64,000 nt of DNA, taken from Dromiciops gliroides (lineage: Eukaryota; Chordata; Mammalia; Microbiotheria; Microbiotheriidae). Numbering within the stretch: the first letter of the stretch is position 1; each line of letters begins with the position of its first letter. The notes under the pieces were generated by a model. That model did no database searches, had not been told where the DNA came from, and saw only the letters and a list, made by a program, of their open reading frames with translations. The stretch lies in the NCBI RefSeq assembly GCF_019393635.1, contig NC_057862.1, positions 418,917,669 to 418,981,668 of the forward strand, in the 5' to 3' direction. Below are positions 1-12,394 of this stretch, in pieces. The position numbers and the translations under genes were made by a program.

Positions 1-400
1 TTTCTCTGAAACCATTCCTTTCACCATTTCTTATGGCACAATAGTATTACAACACAGTCAGATAACATACATTCTTATACTGTTACATTCATATATCATA
101 ATTTATTCATCCATTCCCTTTTTATCAGCACCTTCAGTTCTTTGCCACCACAAAAAGAGCTGCTATAAATATTTTATTCATATGGATCCTTCTCTTTCTT
201 TGATATTTTTGGGGCATAGATCTAGTAGTCTGGGTCGAAGGGTATACAGAATTTAATAACTTTGGTAGCAACGTTTCCAATTGCATTCCAAAATGGCTAG
301 ATCAATTCATTCACAACTCCACCAACAATGGACTAGTGTACCTGTTTCCCCTCAACCTCTCCAGCTTTTTATTGTCCTTTTTTGTCCAACTCTCTCATTT
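1..400 (-). mobile_element. L1 LINE, ORF2 3' part (runs off left edge)
   Basis: Contains the antisense of the marsupial L1 ORF2 C-terminal region (CTTTGCCACCACAAAAAGAG, then GGGTCGAAGGGTATAC). The same segment recurs at 31440-31510, 48410-48540 and 57345. Confidence 0.8.
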
Positions 401-401
401 T

Positions 402-531
402 ACAGAGGAGGAGATTTTGACCCAGAGAGGGAAAGTGAGTTGTCCAAAATTGAGCAGTGGCAGAATCAGAGTTTGCACGCAAGTCCTCAGATGCTAGATC
501 TAACTCTACACTACATTATACCACATCCTAG
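402..531 (-). mobile_element. MIR/MAR-type CORE-SINE fragment
   Basis: Antisense core (ACAGAGGAGGAGATTTTGAC through GAGTTTGCACGCAAGTCCTC). Weathered. Confidence 0.5.
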
Positions 532-652
532 TAGATCAGAGAGCATGGTCTACAATAATAGTTCTCAAGCTTTCTGGTCTCAGGAACCCCTTTATGTTCT
601 TAAAAATTATTAAGCACTCCCCAAAAGGCTTTGTTTATGTGGATTATGTCTA

Positions 653-900
653 TTTGTTGTTCAGTCATTTCAGTCATGTCTGATTCTTTGTGGCCCCATT
701 TGGGGTTGTCTTGGCAAAAGACACTGGAGTAGTTTGCTATTTCCTTTTCCAGTTCATTTTAAAGAAAATAAAATTGAGGCAAATAGGGTTAAGTGACTTG
801 CCCAGGGTTACAGAGCTAATAAGCATGTGAGGCCACTCAGGAAGATGTCTTCCTGACTCTAGGTCCAATGTTCTGTCCTCTGTACCACCTAACTGCCCAT
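653..900 (-). mobile_element. RTE-tailed SINE
   Basis: Antisense. Starts with the complement of a BovB/RTE-like 3' end (TTGTTGTTCAGTCATTTCAG, then TGTCTGATTCTTTGTGGCCC) and ends with the tRNA-derived head (CACCTAACTGCCC). Such SINEs presumably used RTE machinery. Confidence 0.85.
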
Positions 901-1287
901 CCATCTCTTTATCCTGTTAGAAATTAAAATGCCTCAATATTATTATAAAGATAGTTTTTACCTCACCTACTTCAAAGGTCTCAAGAACCCACAGGGGTCC
1001 CTGGATCATCCTTTGAGAACCCCAGGTCTGAAGAAGCCAGGTTAGGCAAATTCCAAATTCGGTTTAGAGGTTTTCTGAAGAGCAGAGGTCATTTTCATTT
1101 GAGGTCATATAAGGAGAGTGGAGTGGAGGCAATGTTGCCTTCTCCAGCTTAGTAGGAATCTAGATGGTCAGACTAAGGCTATGAGGAACACTTTAGACAG
1201 CCTACGGCCAGTTAATCTAAGGCTAGGCAGATTTTTTTTTTTTTACATCCTTGCTTCTGATCCCCTCAATAAGTTGTATTATTATTA

Positions 1288-1435
1288 TTTTTTTTTTTAG
1301 TGAGGCAGTTGGGGTTAAGTGACTTGCCCAGGGTCACACAGCTAGTACGTGTTAAGTGTCTGAGGCCGGATTTGAACTCAGGTACTCCTGACTCCAGTGG
1401 CCGGTACTCTATCCACTGCGCCATCTAGCTGCCCC
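1288..1435 (-). mobile_element. Short tRNA-derived SINE (WALLSI-like)
   Basis: Reference description for this family: sense consensus opens GGGGCAGCTAGGTGGCGCAG, has the core ACTAGCTGTGTGACCCTGGG, and ends AATTGCCTCACT plus poly(A), about 140 bp. This copy is antisense, with target duplication AGTTGTATTATT on both sides. Confidence 0.93.
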
Positions 1436-1624
1436 AGTTGTATTATTTTTTAATTTGCAGATTCTTTTTCCACCTATGAATAAGTCCTGGGTGATATACT
1501 CTTGTGGTCTATAATATGTTGAGATGGGTTGGGGGTTGGGATACTAAAAAGAGTTTTATGGTTGAGGACTCCAGATAGAAGACAAACAACCATGTCCTCT
1601 GCAGCCATCTATAATCACTAATTA

Positions 1625-1815
1625 CATAGATTTAGAACTGGAAGAAACCTCAGAGAACATATAGGTCAACAGCCTAGGACATTTTATAGATGAGGAAACT
1701 GAGGCCCAAACAGGTTAAGTGACTTGCCAGAGATCACACAGGCAGAGCTGGAATTTGAACCCAGATCTCCTCTAATTCCAGATCTAGTAGATCTTTCCAC
1801 TGTGCTATATCTCTT
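1625..1815 (-). mobile_element. MIR/MAR-type CORE-SINE
   Basis: Antisense; contains TTTATAGATGAGGAAACTGA and a tRNA-like head with the reversed B-box region. Confidence 0.7.
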
Positions 1816-2219
1816 TCAGTTCCTTCAACTAATACTCAAGTAACAGAGATGTGTGTGTCTTTCCTTAGGACCACTTTCTGCAAGAATCTACTTGGGCTAG
1901 GTTCACTAAACTATACTTTCACTCAGTGATTTTAAAAATCACTTCTACATCATATTGTGGCAAAAGCAAAACATAGCAATATAAAAAAATGGCAAAAAGA
2001 GGTAGCATAAAATGAAACAGACACAATGTAGGGTATCAAAAGTCTAGGGTCCTCTGTTAAAGCTACTCTTAAAAAACAGTTCTCATTCTCAGTGAAATAG
2101 AGAAATACAGGTAGGACTTGCTTAGCCATGGGCACTCCATTTTAAACATGGATTGCCAATGCCTTTTGTGCTAATTTAAGTGAGGGAGGGCTGATGTATA
2201 AGAATATGAAGAAACTATA

Positions 2220-3885
2220 AATGGTACATACAACAAAAGTACAGATAGTAGTGGTATACAATAGTTATACACATCTGGAAAAACAAAAGCTCAAGGATAT
2301 CACAGGAATCAATGAAAAAAAAAAATACTAAAGAATGTAATCTAGCAGTACCAGATCTCAAACTGTATTATAAAGTGGTAATTACCAAACAATCTGGTAC
2401 TGGTTAAGAAATAGAGAAGTAGATCAGTAGAATATAATAGGTTCAAATTACACTATGGTGAATGATTATAGTAATCTAGTGTATGATAAATCCAAAGATC
2501 CAAGCTTTTGGAACAAATGTTATTTGACAAAAACTGCTGGGCAAACTGGAAAACAGTATGGCAGAAACTTGGTATAGACCAATATCCCACACCATATACT
2601 AAAATAAGGTCAAAATGGATACAGGATTTATAGATACAGGATGGTACCATAAACAAATTAAGAGAACATAGAATTGTTTATCTGTCAGATTTATGGGCAG
2701 AGGAAAAATTTAGGACCAGGAAGATATAGAAAGCATAACAAAATGTAAGATAGATAATTTTGATTGTATAAAATTTAAAAGTTTTTATACAAATAAAACT
2801 AATGTAACCAATAAAAGGGAAGCAGAAAACTGGGAAAGAATTTTTGAAACAAGTATCTCTGATAAAGGTCTCATTTATCTATTATATAAAGAAATGAATC
2901 AAATTCATAAAAATATAAGCCATTCCCCAATTGATAAAATGGTCAAAGGATATTAACAGGCAGTTTTCAGACAAAAACATCAAAGGTATCTACAATCATA
3001 TAAAAAAATACTCCAGATCACTACTGATCAGAGAAATGCAAATTAAAACAACACCGAGGTATCACCTTACACCTATCAGAGTAGCAAATATAGCAAAAAT
3101 GGAAAATATTGGATGTTGGAGGGAATGTGGGAAAGCTGGGATGCTAATCCACTGTTGGTGTAGTGAAAAGATCCAGCCATTCTGGAGAGCAATTTGGAAC
3201 TATGCCCAAAGGACTAGAGAACTCTGCATACCCTTTGATACAGCAATACCACTCCTAGATTTATATCCCAGAGACATCCCCCAAAAGAGAAAAAGACCTA
3301 TTTGTACAAAAATATTTATAGCAGCTCTCTTTGTGGTGGCTAAGAATTGAAAATCAAAGGAATACCCATCAGCTGGGGAATGGCTAAACAAACTGTGATA
3401 TATGATGGTGATGGAATATTATTGTGCTATAAGAAATGACAAACAGGATGACTTCAGAAAGGCCTTGTATGAACTCATGTATACTGAAGTGAGCAGAACC
3501 AAGAGGACATAGTGCACAGAGACAGCAGTATTGTTTGATGAAGAACTGTGAATAACTTAACTATTCTCAGCAATACAATTATCCAAGACAATTCCAAAGG
3601 ACTACTGATGAAACATACTATCCACCTCCAAAGGAAGAACTGATATTGATTGAACACAGACTGAAGCATACTATTTTTCATTTTCTTTCACTTTTTTCTT
3701 TTATTCTAGTTTTTTTGTACAAAATGACTAATATGGTAATGTTTTACATAATTGCACATGTATAACCTATATCTGATTGCTTATCACCTCAGGCAGGGGA
3801 GAGGGGAGGGAAGGAAGGAGGGTTAAAAATTGGAACTCAAAGCTATAAATGCAAATGTTTATTTTTTTAAATTAAAAAAAATAGG
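2220..3885 (+). mobile_element. L1 LINE, 5'-truncated (ORF2 3' third and 3' UTR)
   Basis: Follows mammalian L1 ORF2 through to the 3' end. The frame at 2931-3350 reads NIKGIYNHIKKYSRSLLIRE, then a degraded GECGK-like stretch and FDTAIPLLDLYPR and FIAALFVVAKN (L1 consensus FDPAIPLLGIYPK, MFIAALFTIAK). It ends in a C/T-poor 3' UTR and poly(A) near 3880. Multiple stops elsewhere. Confidence 0.9.
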
Positions 3886-3952
3886 TATACACAGAGGTCA
3901 TACTCACATGCATATGTAGCAATAGACTATATAACAAAGAAGCATGTTATTT

Positions 3953-4110
3953 GTGTGTGTGTGTGTGTGTGTTTTGCAGAGCAATAAGGATTAAATGACT
4001 TGCCCAGGGTCACACAGCTAGTAAGTGTCAAGTGTCTGAGGCCAGATTTGAACTCAAGTCCTTCTGAATCCAGGGCTGGTGCTTTATCCACTATGCCACC
4101 TAGCTGCCCC
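3953..4110 (-). mobile_element. Short tRNA-derived SINE
   Basis: Antisense; tail replaced by (TG)n. Target duplication CAAAGAAGCAT. Confidence 0.9.
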
Positions 4111-4267
4111 CAAAGAAGCATATTGTTAACTAAACTCATAAGCCATATGTAAAATATATAAGGTACTCTTTACACTGTACAACAATGGCATCATATGCCT
4201 ATGGCTATAACCTCTTGAGCTATTTCACTTTGAGTTTCATAAGATCGCTTGGTCATCTAAGGTCAAC

Positions 4268-4520
4268 TAAGTACAGTAGATAGAGTGCTGAGCTTGGAGT
4301 CAGGAAGACTTGAATTCAAATCTGACCTCAGACACTTAGTAGCTGTGTGAACCTGAGCACTTAACCCATCTGCCTCTGTTTCCTCATCTCTAAAATGGCA
4401 ATAATAAAAGCACCTACCTCTCAGGTTTGTTGTAAGAATCAAACGAGATAATAATTGTAAAGCATGAAGCACAATCACTAGCACAGAGTAAGCACTATAT
4501 AAATTATTATTATTATTACT
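4268..4520 (+). mobile_element. MIR/MAR-type CORE-SINE, long form
   Basis: Head GTAGATAGAGTGCTGAGC, core CACTTAGTAGCTGTGTGAAC, tail region CCTCATCTCTAAAATGGCAA then (TTA)n. Confidence 0.75.
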
Positions 4521-4846
4521 GACTGGATAGTACTTGCACTTCTACTGTGATCTATTCAGACAGTTCTAGACTGTTCCTCAGACATAGTGGTCTATTTTTC
4601 TATACCTGAGCTTGTGGCTAGCGTAGGCTGACTATACTTTCAGGCCAACCAGTCTGTGGTCCTGTCCCTGAGGTTATAGATGGCCCAGATAAATTATCAT
4701 TACTTTAACTTTTCCAGGTGGCCTCTATTCTCTCCCAAACTTCACAACCTGGAGCATCAGGCAGGAAAGGGACATCCTCTGAATTCAATTCTTCCCTTTC
4801 CCTGCTGTTCAGGAAGAGGTACCCTTGGGACCCTCAGCCTTTGGAG

Positions 4847-5070
4847 CAGTGGTGTCAAACATGTGACCTGCAGAGATGTCTCTACCCATAATTTTCCCAG
4901 TGAGGCTCAGGCACATTGAAATATAATTAGGAAATATTTAACAAAATAAATAAAAATACATAGATAGGACACAGATGATGTTAATATGTGGTTTTCTAAG
5001 TCAATATATCACCACAGGGATCCTTGTACAAGGTTTAGTGGTCTATTTCTATTTGAGTTTGACACCACTG
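4847..5070. mobile_element. Non-autonomous hAT-like DNA element (224 bp)
   Basis: Terminal inverted repeats CAGTGGTGTCAAAC and GTTTGACACCACTG are perfect over 14 bp. The flanks CTTTGGAG and CTTTAGAT match at 6 of 8 positions, as expected for an old 8-bp hAT target duplication. A relative lies at 62780-63089. Confidence 0.8.
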
Positions 5071-5074
5071 CTTT

Positions 5075-5800
5075 AGATGGTCCCAAAGTTGAGTTTCTTT
5101 TTCATCTCTATCTCTATAGGAGCCATTGTCTAGCTTTAACAATCCATTTCTTTAAGAAGGGCCCATCTACCTGCCTGGCTTTCCATTACTCTTTTCCTTC
5201 TGATCACTAAGGTCAATTAGTAGCTTCCCATGGGTAATAATAGGTGGTTGTGATATACTGTCTTTTCTGAGTCACAACTATTTTGTAGATTATTAAGATG
5301 CCCAATCTTTCAACTACTTGTTATGGGGTAGCTTTCCATTAGTCTTTTTATCTTATGCTTTCTCTGAACCTGAAATTTCCTTAATAGGTCTTTTCCACTC
5401 CTGGATTTCGTCGGAGAGAACTCAGGTGGCACAATGTCTCGTTTGTTTCTTAGGATTGAAGTCATGTATAGCTAGTTAGTAAATCTCCTTGGATGGATCT
5501 CTCAGCTGAGAGATGCACTGGTTATGTTTTCTCATCTTCTCTGCCTTCTGAAATTCTAAAGCACAAATCAAAAGGTAAATATGACTTTCAACTAAATAGC
5601 AGCAGGCATTGGAGTAAAAGCCTGTGGCATCATTCTTGCCAAAGAATTATACACATGTACTAGAAATACCACCCGCATTCCTCCTTAAGTCTTCTGCTCA
5701 AGCCTTAGGGTTCACAGCATGTTCAGTATGCAATTAATATGCTCAATCTGTGAATCTTCCCCAAAATAGTGAGACATAGTTCTTGTGTTTTTAAAATTTT
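5075..5800. other. Unassigned intergenic sequence
   Basis: AT-rich. I recognise no exon or repeat family here. Confidence 0.4.
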
Positions 5801-5803
5801 TGT

Positions 5804-6587
5804 TGTTAAACTGTACTTTATAAATTAATTGCTACTTATATGTTAATGGTTATTGCACCTGTTTCGGCAGTAAGCATTTATTATTTTTTATTTTATTTTA
5901 TTTTTGTGTGTGTGGCAATTGGGGTTAAGTGACTTGCCCAGGGTCACACAGCTAGTAAGTATTAAATGTCTAGATTGCATTTGAACTCAAGTCCTCCTGA
6001 CTCCAGGCCGGTGCTCTATCCACTGCTCCACCTAGCGGTCCCTAGTAGGCATTTATTATTAATTAATATCATATATACCAGTAAAGAATTGACCATGTGA
6101 CAAGTTAGCACAGGCAGGAGAAAAGCCCCAGACCCATTTTATCTCTCAGAGAGACAGCACATGATCTCAAGGCCTAAGAGGAAGAGCATGCACCAAGTGA
6201 CTGCCAAGAGCACAAGCCAAGATTGAGCCAAGATGGTGACCCGAGACGGGTCATTATACATTGATCAAAGCTAATCGGTTAGCATCATTCAATTCCATTG
6301 GTTGATATGACCCGAGGGTGGTCCAAATTAAAATGAACTCTACAAATGACATCAGGGGAAAGTGTGCAAAAGACTCTCTTGGAAGGGGAAAGGGCAAAGT
6401 TCAGTATCTAGGTGTAGTTTAATCCCATCAGCTCACTTAGCTAAACAAAAGAATGAATCTGCATTCTTTTTGTTTACCTGGGCTCATCCTAGGCAGGGGC
6501 TGAACTTTCTGGGGTTAGGGGGAGAGAGCAACTAAATTAATCTCTGGTCCCCCCAAGAAACCCATTATTAATAATAATTTTCTCACA
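5804..6587 (-). mobile_element. LTR, family B (endogenous retrovirus), with SINE inside
   Basis: Contains AGCTAATCGGTTAGCATCAT and TGGTTGATATGACCCGAGGG, matching 47870-47915, and ends TTCTCACA as that copy does. The left end is uncertain. A SINE at 5886-6042 interrupts it. A fossil. Confidence 0.6.
5886..6042 (-). mobile_element. Short tRNA-derived SINE inside LTR family B
   Basis: Antisense; target duplication AGTARGCATTTATTATT (5868 and 6044). Confidence 0.92.
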
Positions 6588-6858
6588 TTAAACACTTCTT
6601 GATTCCTGCCAAAGTTAACACCAACTTGTGTAGTTCATTCTCCAACTCTAACCTGATCAGAATAAATTCTGACCAGAAAGCCTGATACAGAGAATTCTCC
6701 TTCACATGAACAATACAGAAGGCTTCAGGTTCTTGTTTTAGCATTCCCACACATACTGGATGAAATGACCACCACACTAGAATGTTGTTCTTGGGTTTTC
6801 TATCTCCTTTTGGAGATTTAAAAGAAATCTATCCATTCTAGCTCCAAAGGCTTGCTGG

Positions 6859-7510
6859 TGATGTAGGGGGTGGATTTAATTGATCGAATTGATCATGATG
6901 TGTCCCAAAGAATTACAAGACTCAGTGACTCAGTTTCCCAAGTTTTATTGATAGACTGTTGACCACAGCGAGAGCACCATGGAGATAGGTGTCTCAAATA
7001 AGGGGAAGAAGAAAAATTATATTTATAGTGAGGAAAAAGTAGGTTATCTCCTCATTATCTTAATCTCCTCCTTGGGGGAGGTTCATGGGAGGTCTTATCC
7101 TAATTTGGACTTCTTGGGGTCCTAAGACAATCTCTGAGGCAGGTACCTTTTTCCTTGGAGGTGTGTTTTTTGGGGTTTACATGTCATAACGTGAACCTAA
7201 GTTTGGCCTTCTCTGCACGTGTTCCTAAAGACATGCTTAAACTTGTCAGACCCAGAGGGTCTCTGTATTTATGATATCTCTTTACTCAAGATCTGGTTTC
7301 TAGATGTCCTATTATCTAGGAATATTAATGTCTATTAATGGTTAATGGTCCCTGGTTACTGTCTATGTTGATAGTACTGATTTGTAGGGACAGAACCCTC
7401 TAGTTACAGTAAGAACATAAACCTAAGTTTCTCTATTAACCCTTTTAGCTACTATTAATAAGGACTTAAGCCTCAGTTTATCTGTTAACCCCTTTTTGCC
7501 TCTTCCATCA
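6859..7510 (-). mobile_element. Solo LTR, family A (endogenous retrovirus)
   Basis: Plus-strand ends TGATGTAGGG and TTCCATCA, flanked by CTGG and CTGA (3 of 4 match). The minus strand carries the promoter and AATAAA region seen clearly in the 17379 copy. A fossil. Confidence 0.8.
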
Positions 7511-7524
7511 CTGATACTTACACT

Positions 7525-7625
7525 CATCAAAAGAAATAAATTGGCCTCAGTTTCTTCGTCTGTAAAATGAGAAGGTTGGACTAGGCCTCTGGGATTCCTT
7601 CCAACTCTAGATCTCTGACCCTATG
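7525..7625 (+). mobile_element. MAR-type SINE 3' fragment
   Basis: GGCCTCAGTTTCTTCGTCTG then GGTTGGACTAGGCCTCTGGG, a tail shared with 29350, 32770 and 37780. Confidence 0.6.
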
Positions 7626-7844
7626 CACACATTGAAGAGATTTCCTACAACCATCTGGTACCTTCCTGAGCGAGTAGAATCTATTTCTTACTAGCTCCAG
7701 GGCTTTCTCTTAATCTAAGTGTCCCAAAATCATGATGCAGAGTTTTCATAGCCATAGAGTAGAATTGCTTGAACTGCATGAGCTATTTTCCTGTATCTTG
7801 GGCTGGATCAATTATTGTCTGGCATAGTACTTATGTGATCATAG

Positions 7845-8022
7845 ATCTAGAGCTTCAAGGGACCCTACTGATCATCTAGTCCAATCTCATTATTTTGCAG
7901 ATGAGGAAACTGAGGCCCAGAAAGGTTAAAGTGATTTGCCCAAGGGTACTCTGTGGCAAAGCTGGGATTCAAGCTAAGGTCCTGCAATTCTTTTCACTGC
8001 ACCATGTTGCTACCCCTATTGC
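7845..8022 (-). mobile_element. MIR/MAR-type CORE-SINE
   Basis: Antisense; GCAGATGAGGAAACTGAGGC and a recognisable core. Confidence 0.7.
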
Positions 8023-8024
8023 AT

Positions 8025-8525
8025 AGCTCTAACTTCTGTTATTCTCTCAGCAGCAGATGCCCTCTGAGAAATGAGGCTTGAATACCCAATGGTCACATCC
8101 TCACTTCTTGGCCTATGTCACTTTTCCATGTAAATGGAAAGAACTATAGCCAAATAATTGAAACTGAATGCTATTAAGTTATAATGACCAAGCTTGGCCC
8201 CAAAGAAGAGATATGAAGAGGCACCTCTCCTTCTTTATTTGTAGAGGTTTGGGGCAGGGGTGGAGTGGGAAAGGGATGATCATGGGTTTGGAGTACTGCA
8301 TATAACATCAGGGATTTTTTTCATCTGTTGGTTAGCTTTGTGAAACTTTAGTTTTCTTTCTCTGTCTCTTTTTTACTATAACAGATGGCTCTGTAAGGAG
8401 TAAAGGAAAAGATTCAGTGGGAGATATAGGTGATACAAAAACAAAATATATCAATAAAATTTACTTTTTAAAAGAACTTATCAGTGAAGCCCATTTTAAA
8501 TCCAAAACTAATTTGCCTGTGAAAT
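8025..8525. other. Unassigned intergenic sequence
   Basis: Between a CORE-SINE and an LTR; no gene or repeat recognised. Confidence 0.4.
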
Positions 8526-9154
8526 TGATGTAGGGGATGGATTTAATTGATCATATTGATCATGAGGCGTCCCAAAGAATTACAAGACTCAGTGACTCAA
8601 TTTCCCAAGTTTTATTAGAATACTGTGAGGCCACAGGGAGAAGCATCCAAAGGAGTAAGGTGTCTCGAATAGGGAGAGGAAAAATGAGAAAAGTAGGTTA
8701 TCTCCTCATTATCTTAATCTCCTCTTTAGGGAGGTTCTTATCCTATTTTGGAGTTCCTGGGGTCCTAAGGCATCCTTTCTCATTAGGGGTGTGTTTTGGG
8801 GGTTTAAATGTCATAAGGTGAACCTAAGGAGCCATTTGGTCTTTCTGTGCATGTTCCTAAAGACATGTTTAAACTTGTCAGACCCCAAGGGTCTCTCTGT
8901 TTATGATATCTCTTTACTTTAAGATCTGGTTTCTAGGTGCTGTTTCTGTTTCCTGTCATCCAGGAATATTAATGGCTATTAATTGTTAATGGTTCCTAGT
9001 TACCTTCCCTAAACTTCTGTTGATATTATTTGTTGATAGGGTTTTGAACCCTCTTGGTTACAGTACTGTTGATCTTAGTTTCTTTATTAACCCTTTTAGC
9101 TACTATTGATCAAGTCTTAGGTTATCTGTTAACCCTTTTTATCCTCATCCATCA
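8526..9154 (-). mobile_element. Solo LTR, family A (endogenous retrovirus)
   Basis: Same ends as the 6859 copy (TGATGTAGGG and ATCCATCA) and collinear with it over the full length. No convincing target duplication. A fossil. Confidence 0.78.
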
Positions 9155-9159
9155 GGATA

Positions 9160-9670
9160 ATAAGTCTCATCATTGGAATATTCTCTATTGGCAAATGCAA
9201 TAAATTTCTGATGATTATTGGTTTCCTAAAGTATGAGTTCTTCCAAGTCAAAAAGCTATCCATTCCTGATCTTTCTTTACTATAGGTATTTGATAGCACT
9301 CACTGGACAAATCTAATAGTGAAAACACACTGGACTGCCTTGCAAAGAAAGAGTCAAAGGTATCCTAAACTCATAACATGTTCCAAGTATTTTTTTAGAT
9401 CCTAAGAATCTACAAAGATCCAGATAGCTCTAATCTTCTATACTACAACTGTGGATGAATCATAGGTACTATGGGCCTCAATGGTGACAGTATAGATTGA
9501 CAGTTCTTTAGTTGCTCCCTGAGGTCTTCCATCTCAGAGCCCACTTCCACAAAGTTTGAAAGTTATTAGCGGTTAGATTTCATGCATTGCTCTTCCAGTA
9601 CACTCCACAGCCCACTCATGTAATTAGAACATATTGGTCCTTTCACTATGTCTAGAAATGCCTACTCTCT
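9160..9670. other. Unassigned intergenic sequence
   Basis: AT-rich; no gene or repeat recognised. Confidence 0.4.
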
Positions 9671-9675
9671 CTATA

Positions 9676-9825
9676 TATATATTTTGGGGGGCAGGGCAAT
9701 GGTGGTTAAGTGACTTGCCCAGGGTCACACAGCTAGTACATGTCAAGTATCTGAGGCTGGATTTGAACTCAGGTACTCCTGAATCCAGGGCTGGTACTTT
9801 ATCCACTGCCCCAGCTAGCTGCCCC
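9676..9825 (-). mobile_element. Short tRNA-derived SINE
   Basis: Antisense, target duplication CCTACTCT. Confidence 0.9.
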
Positions 9826-9884
9826 CTACCTACTCTATCTTGTACTAGTGAATTTGATGTTTAAAGAACCTAGCTATAAGGTAT

Positions 9885-10140
9885 GTTTATTCAGTTTGAT
9901 TCAAAAAAAACTTTTTGAGGCATATGGCATCTAGGCTATGTGCTAGATGTTATGGATATAAAGGCAAAATGAAAAATAGTTTCTGCCCTGAATTAGTATG
10001 CATTCTACTGGAGGAATATCCTACGTATAGATAGAAAATAATTTGAAGAAGGGGAAAACATTAACAACTAAGGGGATTAGGTGAGGGTAACTAGAGGAAT
10101 TGACATTGGAGCTCAGTCTTAAATGAAGAAAGATTCTTAC
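9885..10140 (-). mobile_element. L2 LINE 3' fragment
   Basis: Antisense L2 tail: TATGTGCTAGATGTTATGGA and AATAGTTTCTGCCCTGAATT. Confidence 0.6.
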
Positions 10141-10149
10141 AACAACCTG

Positions 10150-10330
10150 GTAAGATAGTCAGCTAATAAACCTACTGTGTTCCAGGCACTGTGCTAAGGC
10201 AGGTCCTAGAGGCATTATTAACCATTTTACAGGTGAGGCTTAGAGAGGTTAAAAGATTTGCTTATATAAAGTAACTAGTAAATGTCAGTCAGGAAGCTAA
10301 GTACAGCTCTTTATCCATTATGCCATGCTA
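10150..10330 (-). mobile_element. MIR-type CORE-SINE
   Basis: TACTGTGTTCCAGGCACTGT, then CCATTTTACAGGTGAGGCTT. Confidence 0.65.
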
Positions 10331-10378
10331 GAAAGGTAGATTGGAGCCAGATTTTAAGAGTTCCTTATATCAAACTCT

Positions 10379-11600
10379 TACAGTGGAATGAAGAAGCTGA
10401 GTAATTACATTGAGACAATGATTTATTTGGTAATTTATTTAGTTGCAAAACAAACTGGGTCCAAGGCTCTTGGTAGCCAAGGACTCCAAAGCTTGGTTTC
10501 TATAGAGTTAATATACATTTTGGAGGGAATAAAAAATAGTTTAAAAAAAGGGGGGGGCGGTTAGAGGGATTGAAATATCTGGTGTCTCATTGGTGGAGGA
10601 TGTCAGAAGACCTTGAGTTGAGAGGGAGAGGGGTATTTTGACATTCTTTAAGTCAAGTGACTGTGGAGAGGGAGAATACTCTTCTGAAAACTCTTAAATT
10701 AGGTGATTTATACGGAGTTGAAACTTAATTTTACAAAATAGTGGATAAAAGTAAAATAGAGTCACTAAGGCTAATTTTTAATGAAATATTCCCCTCTTTG
10801 ATTCTGGGTTTCTCAACCCCCAGGATAACTTATTTAGATGCTTTATCTGTTAGGGATTTCTGGATGGAATGATAGTCTACTTTAAGAGGCACCAAAGGGT
10901 GAGGTGAGAGGCATAAACAGCACAAGCAGAGTCATAATCTTATATACCCCTAAGGAGACAAATCTTGTTAAATAGACTCTATAGGTAAATTAAGTCAGGC
11001 TACAGATCAAACTACTTAGAGAGCTCATATGAGGACTAATTTGGGAGGGGATATGAACAAGTTAACCAAGAAAACTCAGTGAGCAAAAACACTATGAAAT
11101 AACATCAAGACTCCTTATAACCTGGTAACCTATTCTGAATGTACATTTAGTCAGCACATTTCATCTTGAGTCCCAGATGTCCCAGGTAGTTAGTTGTCTG
11201 GTCCTTGGAATCATCTTCCCTTTGACATTCTGGAATAGGTCTCATCCTCAGAGCATCTCTGAAGGGGGCTTCTCCTAATAGATCTACTCCTCTGCTTCCA
11301 AGTCACTTGTAGAGATTTCTAGATAATTCTTTTTGAATCTGCTAGTAACAAAACTCAATACAATTTAATACCACATCCTAAATTTGCTTTTCCAACAACT
11401 AGTTTATGTGATGAAAACTAGCTCAAGCCTTATGGTTCGGATCCTATCAGAAACAAGGTTCTAAGAAGAATATCAAATTAGGAACCCAGAATTCACTTGA
11501 AACTTCTGAGAATTTTAGTTTTTCTATACCACTTGCTATTTCTATCTTTTTCTAAACCCTGTGCTTGATATGGATACTGCCATCAACAGGTTGAAAGAAG
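10379..11600. other. Unassigned stretch, possibly LTR-derived at its left end
   Basis: The first 75 bp (CAGTGGAATGAAGAAGCTGA, then GATTTATTTGG) resemble 21491-21565. The remaining 1.1 kb matches nothing I recognise and has no coherent reading frame. Confidence 0.35.
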
Positions 11601-11604
11601 AACC

Positions 11605-11665
11605 TTTTTTTTTTTTTTTTTGGTGAGGCAATTAGGGTTAAGTGACTTGCCCAGGGTCACACAGC
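11605..11665 (-). mobile_element. Short SINE, 5'-truncated
   Basis: Only the antisense tail and 3' half remain, ending at CACACAGC. Confidence 0.85.
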
Positions 11666-11686
11666 CTTCTTTAAAAAAAATTCATG

Positions 11687-11860
11687 GGGGCAGCTAGGTG
11701 GCGCAGTGGATAGAGCACCGGCCCTGGAGTCATGAGTACCTGAGTTTAAATCCGGCCTCAGACACTTAACACTTACTAGCTGTGTGACTCTGGGCAAGTC
11801 ACTTAACCCCAATTGCCTCACTAAAAAACAAAAACAAAAACAAAAACAAACAAACAAACA
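11687..11860 (+). mobile_element. Short tRNA-derived SINE
   Basis: Sense, A-rich tail, target duplication AAAATTCATG (11677 and 11861). Confidence 0.95.
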
Positions 11861-12004
11861 AAAATTCATGAAGGACTGACTTGGAAAATAGAAGAATAAG
11901 TTCACTTTCTCTACAAATATTGATGCAATTTTGTATGTAAAATCCTTATTCCAATTTTGAGAACTTTCATACTCAAGGCCTATATATTCCATTTGTTAAT
12001 CAAT

Positions 12005-12070
12005 TTTAAATAGATGCACATACACATATTCATATATACATGTATGTACATATGTATGTATGTATGTGTT
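12005..12070. repeat. Microsatellite-like (CATA/TGTA)n
   Basis: Alternating ACATAT and ATGTATGT motifs. Confidence 0.7.
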
Positions 12071-12394
12071 TGTACCCTAGTTCTTAGAGAAAACAGGTTG
12101 TTGTTGTTATCTCAAGATTTACTGTTATTGTTGCTGTGTTTTTGTTGTTCAGTTGTACAGTTGTGTTTGACTCTTCATGATCCCATGGACCATAGCATGC
12201 CAGAGATCCTTCTTTCCTTCACTATCTCTTGAAATCTGTCCAAGTTCATGTTCATTATATCCATCTCATCCTCTGCCATCCATCCCCATCTCCTTTTGCC
12301 TTCAATCTTTCCCAACATCAGGGTCTTTTCCAATGAGTCCTGAGTTCTCATTATATGGTCAAAGTATTTGAACCTCAGCTTTAACATTTGTTTT

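Noticed and set aside
12175-12387. Small basic protein MLKLRFKYFDHIMRTQDSLE
   Set aside because: It is the C-terminal end of the RTE reverse transcriptase in a dead element.
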